Shown here in pieces: positions 1 through 11,700 of a DNA stretch of 64,000 nucleotides. This stretch comes from Numida meleagris (Eukaryota; Chordata; Aves; Galliformes; Numididae), in NCBI RefSeq assembly GCF_002078875.1, contig NC_034438.1, positions 15,441,791-15,505,790 of the forward strand, written 5' to 3'. Position 1 is the first letter of the stretch. The number at the start of each line of letters is the position of its first letter. The translations under genes and the position numbers were made by a program. The notes beneath the pieces were generated by a model. That model was not told the DNA's origin. It was given only the letters and a program-made list of their open reading frames with translations, and made no database searches.

Positions 1-2900
1 GAATTTCCTGTTTGCTTCATTTTCTTCTCATCTCCACCTTTACCTGTGTGACTCAGAAGAAAAACAGTCAAAAAGCTGAAATGTTTGATGCTTTCTGCAG
101 CAATAAATATAGCAGTCAGCATTCTTATTCTTAGGAAAGAAAATCTTACAAAAAGTTGCAGAAATAGTAATTTGATTATTATTTAAATGATATAATTACA
201 GACTGGACTTATCTAAGACAAAAGAGCGATTCATTTTTGTTACTGTTTGATTCTGTAAAGTAATATTTGAAACTGTCTGCAATTGTTTTGGAGACAGCCC
301 TGGAACTGATACTAATGATGTTAACACAGTCTTTTGTTTACATGGAAATTACATAGTTGATACATGAATTTATGACTCATAGTTTTTTTTTTTTTTTTTA
401 AATCAATTTATCAAATGAATACCTTTAAAAAATATGGCTTCACAGGATTACATCTCACCCCTAGTTATAAGAAAAGCTATTAGACTTGATTTGAATGTGT
501 TTAATGGCGTCACTTAATGCTTTGTTTTTTACATTCTCGCCCTGTCTCTGGAATACAGGACACTGCACTAAGCTGGAGTACCATTTCGTTCTTATGTATA
601 CTGCAGGGTAATAATACTTAGGTAAAAAGGTTGAGAAGAAGAACACGCTTTGTAGGTCCTACTCTTTCATGGATATGTCCGTTTAGCCTTGTGGGAGTGA
701 GTGTTACTGCTATGCTGTTCTCAGTTAGCATACATTTTTGCTTCAGGTTTCTTCAATAAAATTTAGATTGACATGACATGGAACAGATTCATTAGCTTTT
801 CCAAGAATAACCCTTTGTTTCATTTATTTGCCTTAAGACTCACACAAATTAGAGTTTTAATTTTTGCACTATGTATCATCCTAGAGAAAAGCTGATATCT
901 GATGGAGTAAAGTGTACAAGTATTATGATTATTGCTAAAGGAGTAAAGTTCCTCCATCCTGATCCATCTTTTCCTTTCCACCTGTGGCTTGTATGCTATT
1001 TTTTCCTTATTCACATATTCAATTACGTAAAAAGAATTGTGTTTAACCTTGAAAAGCAGTGTCATTCCCAGCAGCAAAATCTGCTTCCAAACATGTTATC
1101 TCTGTCAAAGAGCTAAAACATTTGGAAAGGACCATACTAACAAAGGCACATGTGTGCTGAGAGTCCAAAGGGGAACACAGCTATGTTTAATGCTATCATC
1201 AGACATATCATATTGTAGTCATCGTCTCCTTTTATGTGAACTTGAAAATCTTTTTTCCTTAGAAGTACTTGCTAAAGACAAGAGTGAAATCATGCAGTGT
1301 TACTGCTGAAAATTGCAATAGGTTTTGAAGTTTTTCAAACAAATATATACTAGATTGCTTGCGTACTTGTAAATTATAACAGAGGACAGCAGCAGGCCAG
1401 TGAGAATAAACAAAAACCTTCCTGAGCAAAACACCTAAAAAACACGATCATAAGTTCATTTTTCAGTGATGACCTGCAGTCTATGCTTGTGACTGAGAAA
1501 ATGCCTGCTTTCAATTCTCTATATTCCCTGAAGTATTACTTACAGACTTGTATAAAAAATTCAGAGTTTTCATGATAATAGGAGGATTTCATTTCAACTC
1601 CTGAATATATTTTAGCTGCTTGAATGAATATTTATGATGTTTGGAGTGACCATTTACTCACCTTTGTATCAACAAAGAATTCTACTTTACATGTGAACAA
1701 AAGTGGATTGTATTCCATGAAATGCTCTGGTTTTACATTTTGTATGCTGTGATAGCAGGCAGAACCATGTGAACAAGCTCCAAACAAAAAATCACACTTT
1801 GTTCTCCCATCACATTGGCATGAATCTGAGTAACTTTGATGAATACAAAATATTTATTCTTGGTTCAAGTTAGTACAACTGAAAACAAAATTTTGGATTA
1901 ATACAACCATTTTTTTTTTTTACTACAAAATTGATATTGTATAACTTGAGCATATAACTTCAAGTATGTGTTGTAGGTGATGCAGGAAATACATATAACT
2001 TGATTTCCCTTTAGGAATTCATTGAATCCTCAGCAACTTGTATGTACTTATCTATTTGTCTATAATAATCCTAATCTTCACTCAGCTTTCTAATTATTAC
2101 TAACCCTTTATACTGCAGTATCCTTAAGAACTAGTAGCAGTTAGGAAGCATTACTAATAATTTCATGAAAACATTGTTCCTCTCCAAATCAAATTTATGG
2201 GTGGAACATTCTACAATATGACCATAAATGTCAGGGAAGACATGCAGTGTAGTTTTCCATGACAGACTTATTTCAAAAGCAGTGATGATTCTGGATGTCT
2301 CATGTGTAGGGATTTAATAGTAATTGCTGGAAGTTCTGGCTGAAACTCTTTAGCTTATTTAACCTCAGGCCAAAAGTCATTATTGTTATATTTCCCAAGT
2401 TGGCCTTCTCAATCTGACTGCATTTTAATAATCTAGAAGGTTGCCATGGAAAATAATGCCTGTTTTCTTTTTTTTTTTTTAGTGAACACACAGGATGAAG
2501 TGAAAAACTGAACTTTCCCAACAAATTTTTAAGTTTATCAATGAATTCAAGATTCGATTTTCTGTATGGATGTTGATACGTTGGCTTAAGAGCAATGCAT
2601 GTATCCAGCTCCAGCACTAGATCACTAGCAATCTGCGCAGTTTCAGTCCTAACCACAGAGATGTGCAAACTCTGTGTTTAAGAAGCTTACAAAACACACA
2701 AAGTTCTGCTGTACAAATTCAAATTACTGAGTTACAACAGTGTTATGCAGCCAAGAAAAAAGAGCTAAAGTTGTATTTATCTTCTTGAAACCCTGGATCC
2801 TTTTCAGGAAATGTATTGAAGAGTGCCAAATTACTGGGAGATATAAGAATGTTTTTTTTGTGTTTTGAATGAGCACACCAGAAATGTGAGGTGTGCAAGG
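1..2900. other. AT-rich unique non-coding stretch
   Basis: I see no gene or recognisable transposon here. The sequence holds short homopolymer T tracts (around 384-400, 1910-1920 and 2468-2480). Short open frames occur on both strands, up to 122 codons at 2300-2668 on the minus strand. None shows a known domain, a splice context or a codon pattern suggesting selection. Confidence 0.6.
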
Positions 2901-2902
2901 TA

Positions 2903-3041
2903 CTGCAAGGCCAGGTTGGATGGGACCCTGGGCAACCTGATCTAGTGCTTGATTAAGTGGTGGGCATCACAGCAAGGGGATTGGAGCTCAATGATATGTA
3001 AGTTCCCTTTCACATCCAGCCCTTTTATGATACTAAGACTC
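2903..3041 (+). mobile_element. CR1 LINE 3'-end fragment
   Basis: The segment matches the 3' untranslated tail typical of avian CR1. It has a block reading AAGGCCAGGTTGGATGGGAC, then GGGCAACCTGATCTAGTG, then a diverged form of the AGGGGGTTGGAACTAGATGATC block. It ends in a decayed form of the CR1 terminal octamer repeat (TTTATGATACTAAGACT near 3024-3040). It is 5'-truncated to about 140 bases, as most CR1 copies are, and has many substitutions and small indels, so it is old. It has no coding content. Confidence 0.8.
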
Positions 3042-3469
3042 TAAAGTGTATGAAAGGTTATAAATTATACAGGTATTTGTAAAACTATTAAGTTGTTAAG
3101 AAGGTATGTGTATATGCGTGAAGTTATGGGTGAAAGACTGCAAAGCAGGAATTTCATGAAAGAAACTGAAAGTAAAAATGGATTTTATGTGAGCAAATTT
3201 AGTCAGTGACAGAGTTTTGGTCAGAAGACAGTGGTGTAGATCAGAAAGGTCACCTGCCCCAAAAACTATGACAGAATTGTGATAGAATAAAGAAAATGAT
3301 AACATTCTTGAACCACTTTGTGTGTTAATTTATCTCCTTGCACAGTTTCTGTTCTTCTCTTCCTTTCACTTTTTTTCCCTTTCTTAATGATCAGCCTAAA
3401 TACCATGGAGAGGAAGCAGAAGGGTTCATATCCTGCATATCTTACTGCCTACTGGTACCTTGGGGAGCA

Positions 3470-3755
3470 GGAGGCTGTATTGGCATTGTTTTAAATTTGT
3501 TGTTTTCATATATAAAGAGTTTTAATTTTTGTCTTTGTTTCTCACTATCCATTTTATATCTATCCACTATCTATTTTAACTGACAATAAATTAATTTTCC
3601 CCAAGTTGAGTCTGTATTGCCTGTGATGATGATTGGTATGTGATCCTCTTCATCCTTTCTTTTTACATTTTATTTTCTCTCCACCTTTTTGAGGATGGTG
3701 GGCTGTGAGATAGTGGCTGGGTGGGCCTTTGGCTATTAGACAAGTGCAACCCACT
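3470..3755 (+). mobile_element. Probable ERVL-type solo LTR remnant
   Basis: The tail resembles the 3' half of avian ERVL-class LTRs. It has a TTGGCATTGTTTT-like stretch near 3479, an AATAAA polyadenylation signal near 3585, and then pyrimidine-rich sequence with TTTTCTCTCCACC near 3672. A GAGGATGGTGGG block, TAGTGGCTGGGTGGGCCTTTGG near 3711-3731 and a CAACCCAC end near 3748 follow. I see no internal retroviral coding sequence and no second LTR, so a solo LTR is the likeliest form. The 5' edge is not defined and could lie as far left as about 3390. The call rests on the remembered layout of such LTRs and is uncertain. Confidence 0.4.
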
Positions 3756-4336
3756 AAAGATGTGCAAGCGTAAACTTACTGAATCTGATCTCGGACTGGA
3801 ATCAAATATTCCTCCTGGTTAAAAGCAAAACAGTTACATGGAAAATAAACTACAACATATTTAACTGAAACCATGAAAATTAGGGAGCTTTGCAAAAGGT
3901 TTGAAAATCATGATGTGGGGTGGATTTGGTCCCCTCAACAAACAAATACTCAGTAGGAAATCTTAAGACTTGCAACAAATATGTGTGAAGATACATTATC
4001 CAAGTCCAGGCATCTGCATCCCCCCTAAATTATGTGCTGGCCTGGAACAAGAAAGGTGAAGGTTGTGCAGGAAGTGCTGCAGCTCCTGTCATTCTCAGGC
4101 ACACTGATAACCACCTCCTGTGGGCTGCAGCTCTTGGTGTCATTCTATCCTGCTCATTCCCACTGCAGTGCTGCTATGGATAGCACTGTTGTCTATACCC
4201 CAGAATCTCTTGTATGGGTAGCTGAATTTAGGCAGTGAAATTGTTTGTTATATTCTTTATTACTTTCTAGCTGAATCCTGAATGTAGTTTTCTCAGGCAT
4301 GGAGTAGAAATAACATAGTGTCTTAACTACATTGTC
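3756..4336. other. Unassigned interval between LTR-like and CR1 sequence
   Basis: The first half is AT-rich. From about 4030 to 4240 there is a GC-richer patch with an open frame of 68 codons on the plus strand. I do not recognise the product, and the patch could be part of an undetected repeat. No promoter or splice structure can be supported. Confidence 0.4.
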
Positions 4337-4541
4337 CTTGCCCTCCACTGGACCAACTCCAACAATTCCACAACTTTTTTTGTGCAGAGGGCCCCAGGCC
4401 TAGATGCAGTACTCCAAATGAAGCCTCACGAGGGCTGAGGGGGAAAATCTCCTCCCTCACTCTACTGGTCATCCTTATTTTGATGCAGCCCAGGATAAAG
4501 TTGGCCTACCATGCTGCACGTGCACACTGCTGACTCATGAA
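4337..4541 (-). mobile_element. CR1 LINE internal fragment, minus strand
   Basis: Read on the minus strand, this corresponds to the C-terminal part of CR1 ORF2. Diagnostic plus-strand blocks are GCCCTCCACTGGACCAACTC, AGATGCAGTACTCCAAATGA, CTCACGAGGGCTGAGG, ATGCAGCCCAGGATAAAGTTGGC and TGCACACTGCTGACTCATG. Both ends are incomplete: the 3' tail that should lie to the left is missing, and the right edge meets a plus-strand CR1 directly. The same consensus region recurs in the plus-strand element at about 5850-6060. It is therefore a separate copy, not the inverted 5' part of a single twin-primed insertion. Confidence 0.85.
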
Positions 4542-4613
4542 GATCTGCAAGGAGAAACTATACTAGCAGCCTGCAGTAGATATCATAAAAAGAAATGCTG
4601 CCTGCTTGTAGTG

Positions 4614-4800
4614 GTTGACTCCCTTTTAAAATGCACAGAGGCTCCCCTCTTCTGGTCTGATAGAGAGTCTTGAGAGCTCTGCTGCCTCCTGGGAGCCAAG
4701 ATCTGGCACATTGCTGAGAGGGTGCCCACTGTTTATGAAGGGCACGGACTACTCTCCACTGTCGCTCTTTCATGTGGGCATGAATGACACTGCAAGCTGC
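4614..4800 (+). pseudogene. Decayed CR1 ORF1 esterase-domain fragment
   Basis: In one frame from 4614 the reading starts VDSLLKCTEAP, and after an in-frame stop it continues ELCCLLGAKIW. A frameshift then leads into a frame containing HVGMNDT at 4771-4791. This order (VDSLL, then REVCCLPGA-like, then HVGTNDT-like) is that of the lipase/esterase-like domain in ORF1 of amniote CR1 elements. The ND of HVGxND belongs to a conserved block of the SGNH hydrolase fold. At least one stop and one frameshift lie within about 190 bases, so no product is expected. In intact elements the domain is thought to act on lipid or other esters, with an unclear role in retrotransposition. Confidence 0.7.
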
Positions 4801-4802
4801 AC

Positions 4803-6390
4803 ATGGGCAGAATCAGAGGGATAGGTGCCCTAGTAAAGGGGGACACTGAGAAGCCAGAGTTACTGAACACCTCCTTTGCTTCAGTTTTTACTGCTAAAAC
4901 TGGCCCTCGGGAATCCTGGACCCTGAAAATAAGAGAATCTGGGGAAAGGAAGACTTCCCCAAGGAGAATCTGGTCAGAAATTGTCTAGGCAAACTGTACA
5001 CACACAGATCCATAGGACCTAATGGGATGTGCCCATGACTGCTGAGGAATCTGGCAGAAGTGGTTGCTGAACTACTCTCTGTCACCTATGAAAGGTCATA
5101 GAGAACAGGAGAGGTGCCTGAGGACTCCAGTCTTCAAAAAGAACAAGAAGAAGGAGCCAGGAAACTACAGGCCAGTCAGCCTCACCTTCAGTTCTGGGAA
5201 GGTGAAGGAACATATCATTCTGGACATCATCTCCAAGCAAGTGGAAGAAAAGAAGTTTGTGAGGAGTAGTCAACATGGATTCACCAAGGTTAAATTATAC
5301 TTGACCAATCTATGATGTCATGACCAGATGGGTAGATGAGGGGAGAGCACTGGATGTTGTCTACCTTGACATCAGCATGGCTTTTGACACTGTCTGTCAT
5401 AACATCCTCTTAGAGAAGCTTAGGAATTATGGGACAGATGAGTAGACAGTGAGGTGGATTTAGAAGAGGCTGGCAGGCAGAGCTCAGAGTGCTGTGATCA
5501 GTGGCACAGAGTCTAGTTGGAGGCCTGTAGCTAGTGGTGTTCCCTAGCTGTTGCTACTGGGTATGATCTTGTACAACATTTTCATCAGTGTCCTGAATGA
5601 AGGGATAGAATGCACCCTCAACAAGTTTGCTGACGATACAAAGCTGGGAGGAGTGGCTGCCATTCAGCTAAACCTGGAGAAACTGGAGTGTTGGGCAAAG
5701 AGAAATATTATGATGTCCAACAAGAGCAAGTGCAGAGTCCTAAACTCAAGGAGGAATAACTGCATGCACCAGTAGAGGTTAGGGGATGACTTGCTGGCAA
5801 GGAATTCTTTGGAGAAGGGCTTTGGTGTACTGGTGAACAACCGTGCTCCACATGAGCCAGCTGTATGCCCTGGTGGCCAAGAAGGCCAGTGATATCCTGT
5901 GGGGCATTAAAAAGAGCGTGTCCAGCAGGTAAAGGGAGGTTATCCTCACCCTCTGCTCTGCTCTGGTGAGGCCACATCTGGAGTGCTGTGCCCAGGTCTG
6001 GGCTCCTTAGTTTAATAAATGTAGGGAACTTCTAGAGTGAGTCTAGTGGAGGGCCACAAGAATTGTTAGGGGCCTGAAGCATTTCCCATATGAGGAAAGA
6101 CTAAGTAACCTGGGACAGTTCAGCCTGGAGAAGAGGGAATCTAATCAATACTTATAAATATACAAAGGGGGAGAGACAAGTGGATGAAGGCAGCCTGTTT
6201 TCAACAGTGCCCAGTGATAAAAAAAGGAGCAATGGACACAGACTACAATATAGGGAATTCCACGTGAACACGAGGAAGATCTTTACTTTGAAGGATGACA
6301 GAGCACTGGAACAGGCTGCCCGGAAAAGTTGTGTAGCCTCCTTATCTGGAGATAATCAAAACTCTCCTGGACACTTTCCTTTGCAGCCTA
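4803..6390 (+). pseudogene. Decayed CR1 ORF2 reverse transcriptase
   Basis: The readable pieces lie in order. A pre-RT stretch near 4840-4915 reads KPELLNTSFASVFTAKTGP. Fingers/palm pieces follow at 5064-5315 (NYRPVSLTF, QHGFTK). Motif A lies near 5341-5400 (VVYLDISMAFDTV). The catalytic FADD is at 5626-5637, within an open stretch at 5551-5775 that continues ADDTKLGG. C-terminal ORF2 sequence runs past 6000, including RSNGHRLQYREFHVN near 6219. The catalytic aspartates are still readable, but frameshifts and stops separate the pieces (for example TGA at about 5313 and TAG in place of Trp near 5442). The intact family enzyme copies its own RNA by target-primed reverse transcription. The full endonuclease domain upstream is missing. 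Confidence 0.88.
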
Positions 6391-6423
6391 CTGTAGCCAA
6401 CCCCTATGATTCTCTGAATATAC

Positions 6424-8683
6424 CTCAAATTAAAAACTGGGGAAATAGCCTAACTCAAACTTCCCTCTTATCCAGAGAGATCAGGTTATCATGGAATTAA
6501 TTGAAAACAAGTATTTCTACCTTGAAAATCTGAAAGATGTCAAAGTATCTTCTTCCAACTCACATGGAAATAGTGTTCTTTTATCAAATTTTCTAAAAAT
6601 ACCGTTTTGTGGAAATTTTGGTTTATTGAGAAAATACATCTTTTTTTTTAAGCAGATACTGGAAATATATTGGAAGCAATATTTTCTAAATGAAGGACAA
6701 GTATTTGCATGCAATTTTTCTAACTTTGTTCCCATTAATTATTCCATGTCCACAGAACAGATGCTTGAAATTATTCAGAAATGCTGTTGCCTCTGAACAC
6801 TACATTTCTTCTCAGGACTAATGTTTTCTTCCCGTAGAAGTGATTAGGAAAGTCAGGTACTTTTGGAAGATTCTTTTGATTTTAGGCAAGTTAGATTATT
6901 CTTGAATTGACTAACTCTTTCCATTGATTCCAAAGGACTTATGCTCTTGCCTACAGCATCCAAAATTGGTTGTATAAGAGCACATCAATAACCCAATAAT
7001 CAATCCCTATTGTTCAGTTCTCAAATGCAGACAAAGAATAAACGACTCCACGCCTAAATGTTAGCTCACCTCATGCTGGTTCAGAAGATTCTTGGTGTCA
7101 GGTTATCAAAATTTCCAGTACAGAAAGTTTTTGATTTAGTAATTGTCTTTCATAGTGTGGAGAATCAGAATGACCATTACATATACTTAATTTCCCATAT
7201 ATATGTTTAGATAATTTTCTAAAATTTGATTGACCAAATATTTAGATGATGTGACAAATTGGCTTTTAATGGTGAATGCTTTCAAAGCATCTCTACACTA
7301 CTAATAGCTTTATTAAAAGCTTATCTTCACCTCCCCCCCAAAAAAAGAACCCAACAAAAACCAAAAAACCCCAAACCTATTTAAAAAGCATATAGTTGAA
7401 TAAATTCCTTTATTCTCCTGACAATTATTTTCCTGAGAGGCCACAAGGCTGAAAAAAAATCTCTGACAGGAGCAGTATTTTCTTCGTTGAGATAATCCTA
7501 ATAGATGAATTTATTTGGTGATGAAGGTTGTTCTTTTTTAGAATGCTTTGAAAGAGGAAAGAATGCTTGAAAGATCCTGAAATTTGATTTACATCTTTAG
7601 AACAAAGAAATAAATGAAAATGTGACTATTGTCTTTATCTTCACTGTTATTGTACGCAGTTTACTTCTATAATCTTTTCTTGTAATGATACTTAATAGCT
7701 GCTTTCGAGATATTAATGGAAATTGTCACAGGCAAGGGATATTATTGCATCTAATGAACAAAAGTAGGACTAAAAGAAAAAGAAGAACAATAAGTAAAAT
7801 CTGAACAAATAAGAAAATCTAACTTATTTCTGAAATTTAACCCTATACATGGTTAATTGTCATAAGATCAAAATAAGTGAATGCTATTACTGTTTTGAAT
7901 ATTAGTGCATTCTTCCTGAAAGCTTACTATGCTTTACAGTTGTGCTGTGTTACAGTGTATAGATTTTGAAAGTAAGAATTTAAGAGTATCTGATCAACAG
8001 TCCTTGGCACATCAACATAACAATACTAACATAAAATATACACAGTTTGTACATAAAATATACCAAATAAATGCCTGATAACTGAAGATTATACAAGTTT
8101 CAAGTCACCCATACCTATGAAGATAAATAAAAACCACATTTTATAAAGTAAAAATATAATTTGAATAGAAAATACTACTGCCCAAGTTAAAATACAATAA
8201 CGGGCATAACTTTTAAACGTATTTCTCACTGTGACTCTGATAATCTAAAATCTACCAACATGACATGCATTAAGCACTTGTCTTGGGCAGTTAAACACAA
8301 GAAACATGCTGAAGGAAAATTAAAAAAAAATGAATGAATTATTAAATACATTAGCATTTTTGAATAACTTTTCAATTATTTTCATATTGAGGTAATGAAA
8401 AATTCAGTAACAGACAAACAGAAGATAACATTCAAACAAACAGTATGGAAACTGGTCAACAGCTTGACATACTTGTTTGCCTGACCCAAAGAAGTGCAGA
8501 ATATTTTAAAGAATTGCTTATTTTAAATAACGTTTTCAAGAAGACCTAAATAATTTTAATTAAAAAATAAGGAAATGAAAATTGCACTAAATATTCGTGA
8601 CACTCTAAATTTCTTATCATTGACTTGAACGTTAATATATATTTTTCAATGGTTCTGAAGAAAACAAAGCCAGCTCTCCCAGG
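6424..8683. other. AT-rich unique non-coding stretch
   Basis: No gene or clear transposon is seen. Open frames of about 100 codons at 6491-6796 and 6517-6735 overlap on opposite strands and show no domain. A C/A-rich run at about 7330-7378 is low complexity of a kind common in bird DNA. Confidence 0.6.
7330..7378. repeat. C/A-rich low-complexity tract
   Basis: A run of C is followed by A and then by alternating AACCC and AAAAACC units. It may be the relic of a poly-A tail or a microsatellite. Confidence 0.6.
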
Positions 8684-8788
8684 TAACAGTGACAGGGCGA
8701 GAGGGAATGGCCTCAAGTTGCATCAGTGGAGAGGTTCAGGGTGATCTTAGAGGTCATTTCCAACCTTAATCATTCTATGATTCTGTGA
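8684..8788 (+). mobile_element. CR1 LINE 3' end with internal deletion
   Basis: The left part reads CAGTGACAGGGCGAGAGGGA then ATGGCCTCAAGTTGCATCAG, the CR1 block just before the end of ORF2. After AGAGGTTCAG it jumps to GGTGATCTTAGAGGTCATTT and CCAACCTTAATCATTCTATG, the extreme 3' end with intact ATTCTATGATTCTGTGA repeats. Roughly 200 bases of the normal intervening sequence are missing at about 8734. The copy is 105 bases long, 5'-truncated and plus-oriented. Confidence 0.85.
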
Positions 8789-11700
8789 GTGGTAGAAGTT
8801 ATTGACTAAACCTCTGAGAAAATAATTGTTGAAATGATATATTGGTTAATGGAACCAATGTTCTTTTTCCACAGATTACTAATTTTTAAAAAATTCAGTT
8901 ATTCAATGTTTACAATTAAATAGTTTAGGAATGAATGGATGGTCAAAAAACAAGCAACCCCCCCATAAACTAAGGAAAGTTGATTTTCTTGTTCTGTTCA
9001 GTTTTATTCAACTCAGAAATGTCATAAACTGTGATTTTTATTTATTTGAATTTTAATTTTCATCAAATCAGTATTTTAAGAATTTTAAATTTATTACTCA
9101 GCTATTAAAAAAAGAAATTTATCATATACTTTTTTTGGCACAATAAAAAGAAACTTACTGAATTTTACTTATGGAATGTGCTGTCTCTTCAAACTCATGC
9201 ACTGCTGTATAATATATCCCTCTAAAGTTAAAGAAATGCCAAGCCTAATATGAGGATTACATTTATGAGACATACTACTCGGAAATGTCAATAAGTAGAT
9301 ATATAAATCAAAAGAACAAAGGATGTAATATTACATAATGAACAGTTCTCCTGCTGAAGCTATATTTATATGCATGAACAGAGGCAACTTTCAGAGGCAG
9401 ATGAGAATGCAGTTTATTAGGCATGATTACGAGGAAAACATGATTAGGAAACTAATCAAGAGAAGGGTAAAACAAAATCATGTCTCAAAAAATTTTTAAA
9501 TACTTATTCAAAATGTAATACCAACAATAATATAATTATTAATTTATTATAATAATTATTAAAATTATTGGCTCAAATCACCTCAGTTTAAATATGTATG
9601 CAGCAATGTAGCTAGTGGTATACTTCTATTAACTGTGCCTGGTAGTTATTGAGCTTTAAGTGAATAAAATAATAGTGCATTTCCTTTCACATGATATCTA
9701 TGTATAGCTATGTAACCACAGAAGAGCAAAGAGTTTGTTCCTTTATATGCAGTGATCTTAGATAAGCTCCACTATATGTTGCTGAACAAAAGTTTTCTGT
9801 GAGAAATCTTAAGAGAGAAGTATGAAGTTTGAGCAGGAAATAGAAAGCGTTATTACACCTTTAGAATATTCTTCCACAGGTTGGAATGAAAAGTCAAAAC
9901 CATTTTTTATGAATCAACATCTGAAAAACAAAGAGATCCTAAGCAATCACAATTTTTGTATCAGCTTCAATTTTTGCGACTGATTCAAAATGCTCTATGT
10001 AGGTGTTTCACATACAGTGCTTTAAAATCCATAAACTTTGAGAAATAAAGATATTCCAAACTTGTATTTAGGAAGTTGCCAAGTTGTTGTTAGGAAGTGT
10101 GCATTAGAACTAATACTTGAAATTCAGAGCAGGTAAATACTAACATTCCCCGTGTAACAATAAATTGTGAAGCCCTGAAAAAAAGAGTTCCATCTAAATC
10201 ACTTGGGCTATTGCAAAAGAAGGAAAAATATCTATCTTCCAGGGGCTTGGGGGAAGGTATTTGCTGACTTTAAAATAAGTTACAGAACATTCCCTTCATT
10301 TTCAGACTGTTAATGCTTATCCATGACTTAAGTAAGAATACTTACTTTTTCTCTTCAGTTGTGCACATTACAAACAGAGATTAGTGCCCTTTCACTTCAG
10401 AGCTGTCAGAGTTAAAGTGACATGAAGCTATTAACATTCTGTTGTAAGTGGCCAGAAGCTTCCTTTGTTGTTCTTTTTTTTCCCCTTCCTTATCAAAAAG
10501 ATCACCTTTTCCCTTTCCACTGTTTTGCACACTTACATAGAGTATCTTCAAAATCCGTGTGCTTCTATGCTGTTGCCAATTATCTTATAGTTCAAAAAGT
10601 GGGATTATCCCATATAAACTGTGTGAAAGACTTTGTTTGAGTGCAATAATCAGAAAGTATCGATTAGAAACATGAGACGAACTGTTATAAAACAACCCAA
10701 AGAACTTTTACCCATAAAATATTCCTGTGAGATTTATCTTTCAATACTTCAATAGTACAGCAAGAATATATTACAAGTAGATAACTACCAAAGGAGACTG
10801 GTAACATCAAAAGGAAGATGGACAATAATCTGGAGAAAGAGTAAGTAAGCAAACACGTGTTTACTCCTTTATATCATTTATTATTTTTTACCTCCTCCGT
10901 GTGCATTCTTGTACATGTCATTTCATCTGCAAAGTTTTTTAGAACAACCTTCAGAATCTCTAGCAGCTGCCCCAGTATAACTAAAAATAGATAAAATTTA
11001 ATCTGTCTGCAATTTGTCCATGTTGTTTTGCTCATATTATAAATACCTTGAAACAGAGCAAATATTCTCTGAGATGTCTGGAATGAAAAAGCTTTTTCAC
11101 TGTGCCCACTCTGACAGGGAGCTGTGTAGATGTGAGGGGACAGTTTTGTTTGTCCGAACGTATCAGAAGCTTTGATTCCAACTTTAGGCACCAGCTCACC
11201 ACATGTTTAATGATTTGGATATAAGATTTCCCTTCATTTAGATACAATTTCAAGGGGCCCTATCATATATGAATTCTCCACTCCTTCTCTTCCTGACTTT
11301 TACTACTCAGTCTTTTCCTTCTTTAAACAAGAAAGTCTACTACTACTAATAACAAACAAACAATTCCTAATTTTCTTCAAACTTTTCAATAAATATTTCA
11401 ACAGTTCCTGTTTTTTTTAACAGCTTACATAAATGGTCTTAAAGTCATTCTGTTTTTCTATGAGTTTTTACATGCAATGGAGCTAAGTTTGTGCTTTAGA
11501 CTTAGGCTTAAAAATGTTAAAGAAAATGTAATTTCATATATTGACTTGTACATAAGTTATATCTGCACTGAAAGTACCTATATTTTTAACTATTAAAAAA
11601 TCATTGCTACCTTTTATACTGTAGAAGCAGCTTTCACAACCCTCCCCCATTCAGGAAATTATGGTTTTAGTTACTAGGTGGTACTAGTAACGCTGGATAC

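Larger units (their letters stand above)
4560..6423 (+). mobile_element. CR1 LINE with esterase-like and RT remnants
   Basis: This is the largest CR1 copy in the window. The left part (about 4600-4800) matches the esterase-like (SGNH) block of CR1 ORF1, including a HVGMNDT reading at 4771-4791. At about 4800-4840 it jumps into the region just before the reverse transcriptase, so the endonuclease part of ORF2 is absent. From about 4840 the RT and C-terminal region run through to the end of ORF2. The tail reads CCAACCCCTATGATTCT, which is the CR1 3' terminus with most of the 3' UTR deleted near 6391-6395. Stops and frameshifts interrupt the frame throughout, so the copy cannot be active. A CR1 of the chicken CR1-B/C/F type fits, but the subfamily is not determined. 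Confidence 0.92.

Noticed and set aside
4337..6423. Twin-primed (5'-inverted) single CR1 insertion
   Set aside because: The inverted part corresponds to a consensus region that is also present in the plus-strand part. A single twin-primed insertion would not contain it twice.
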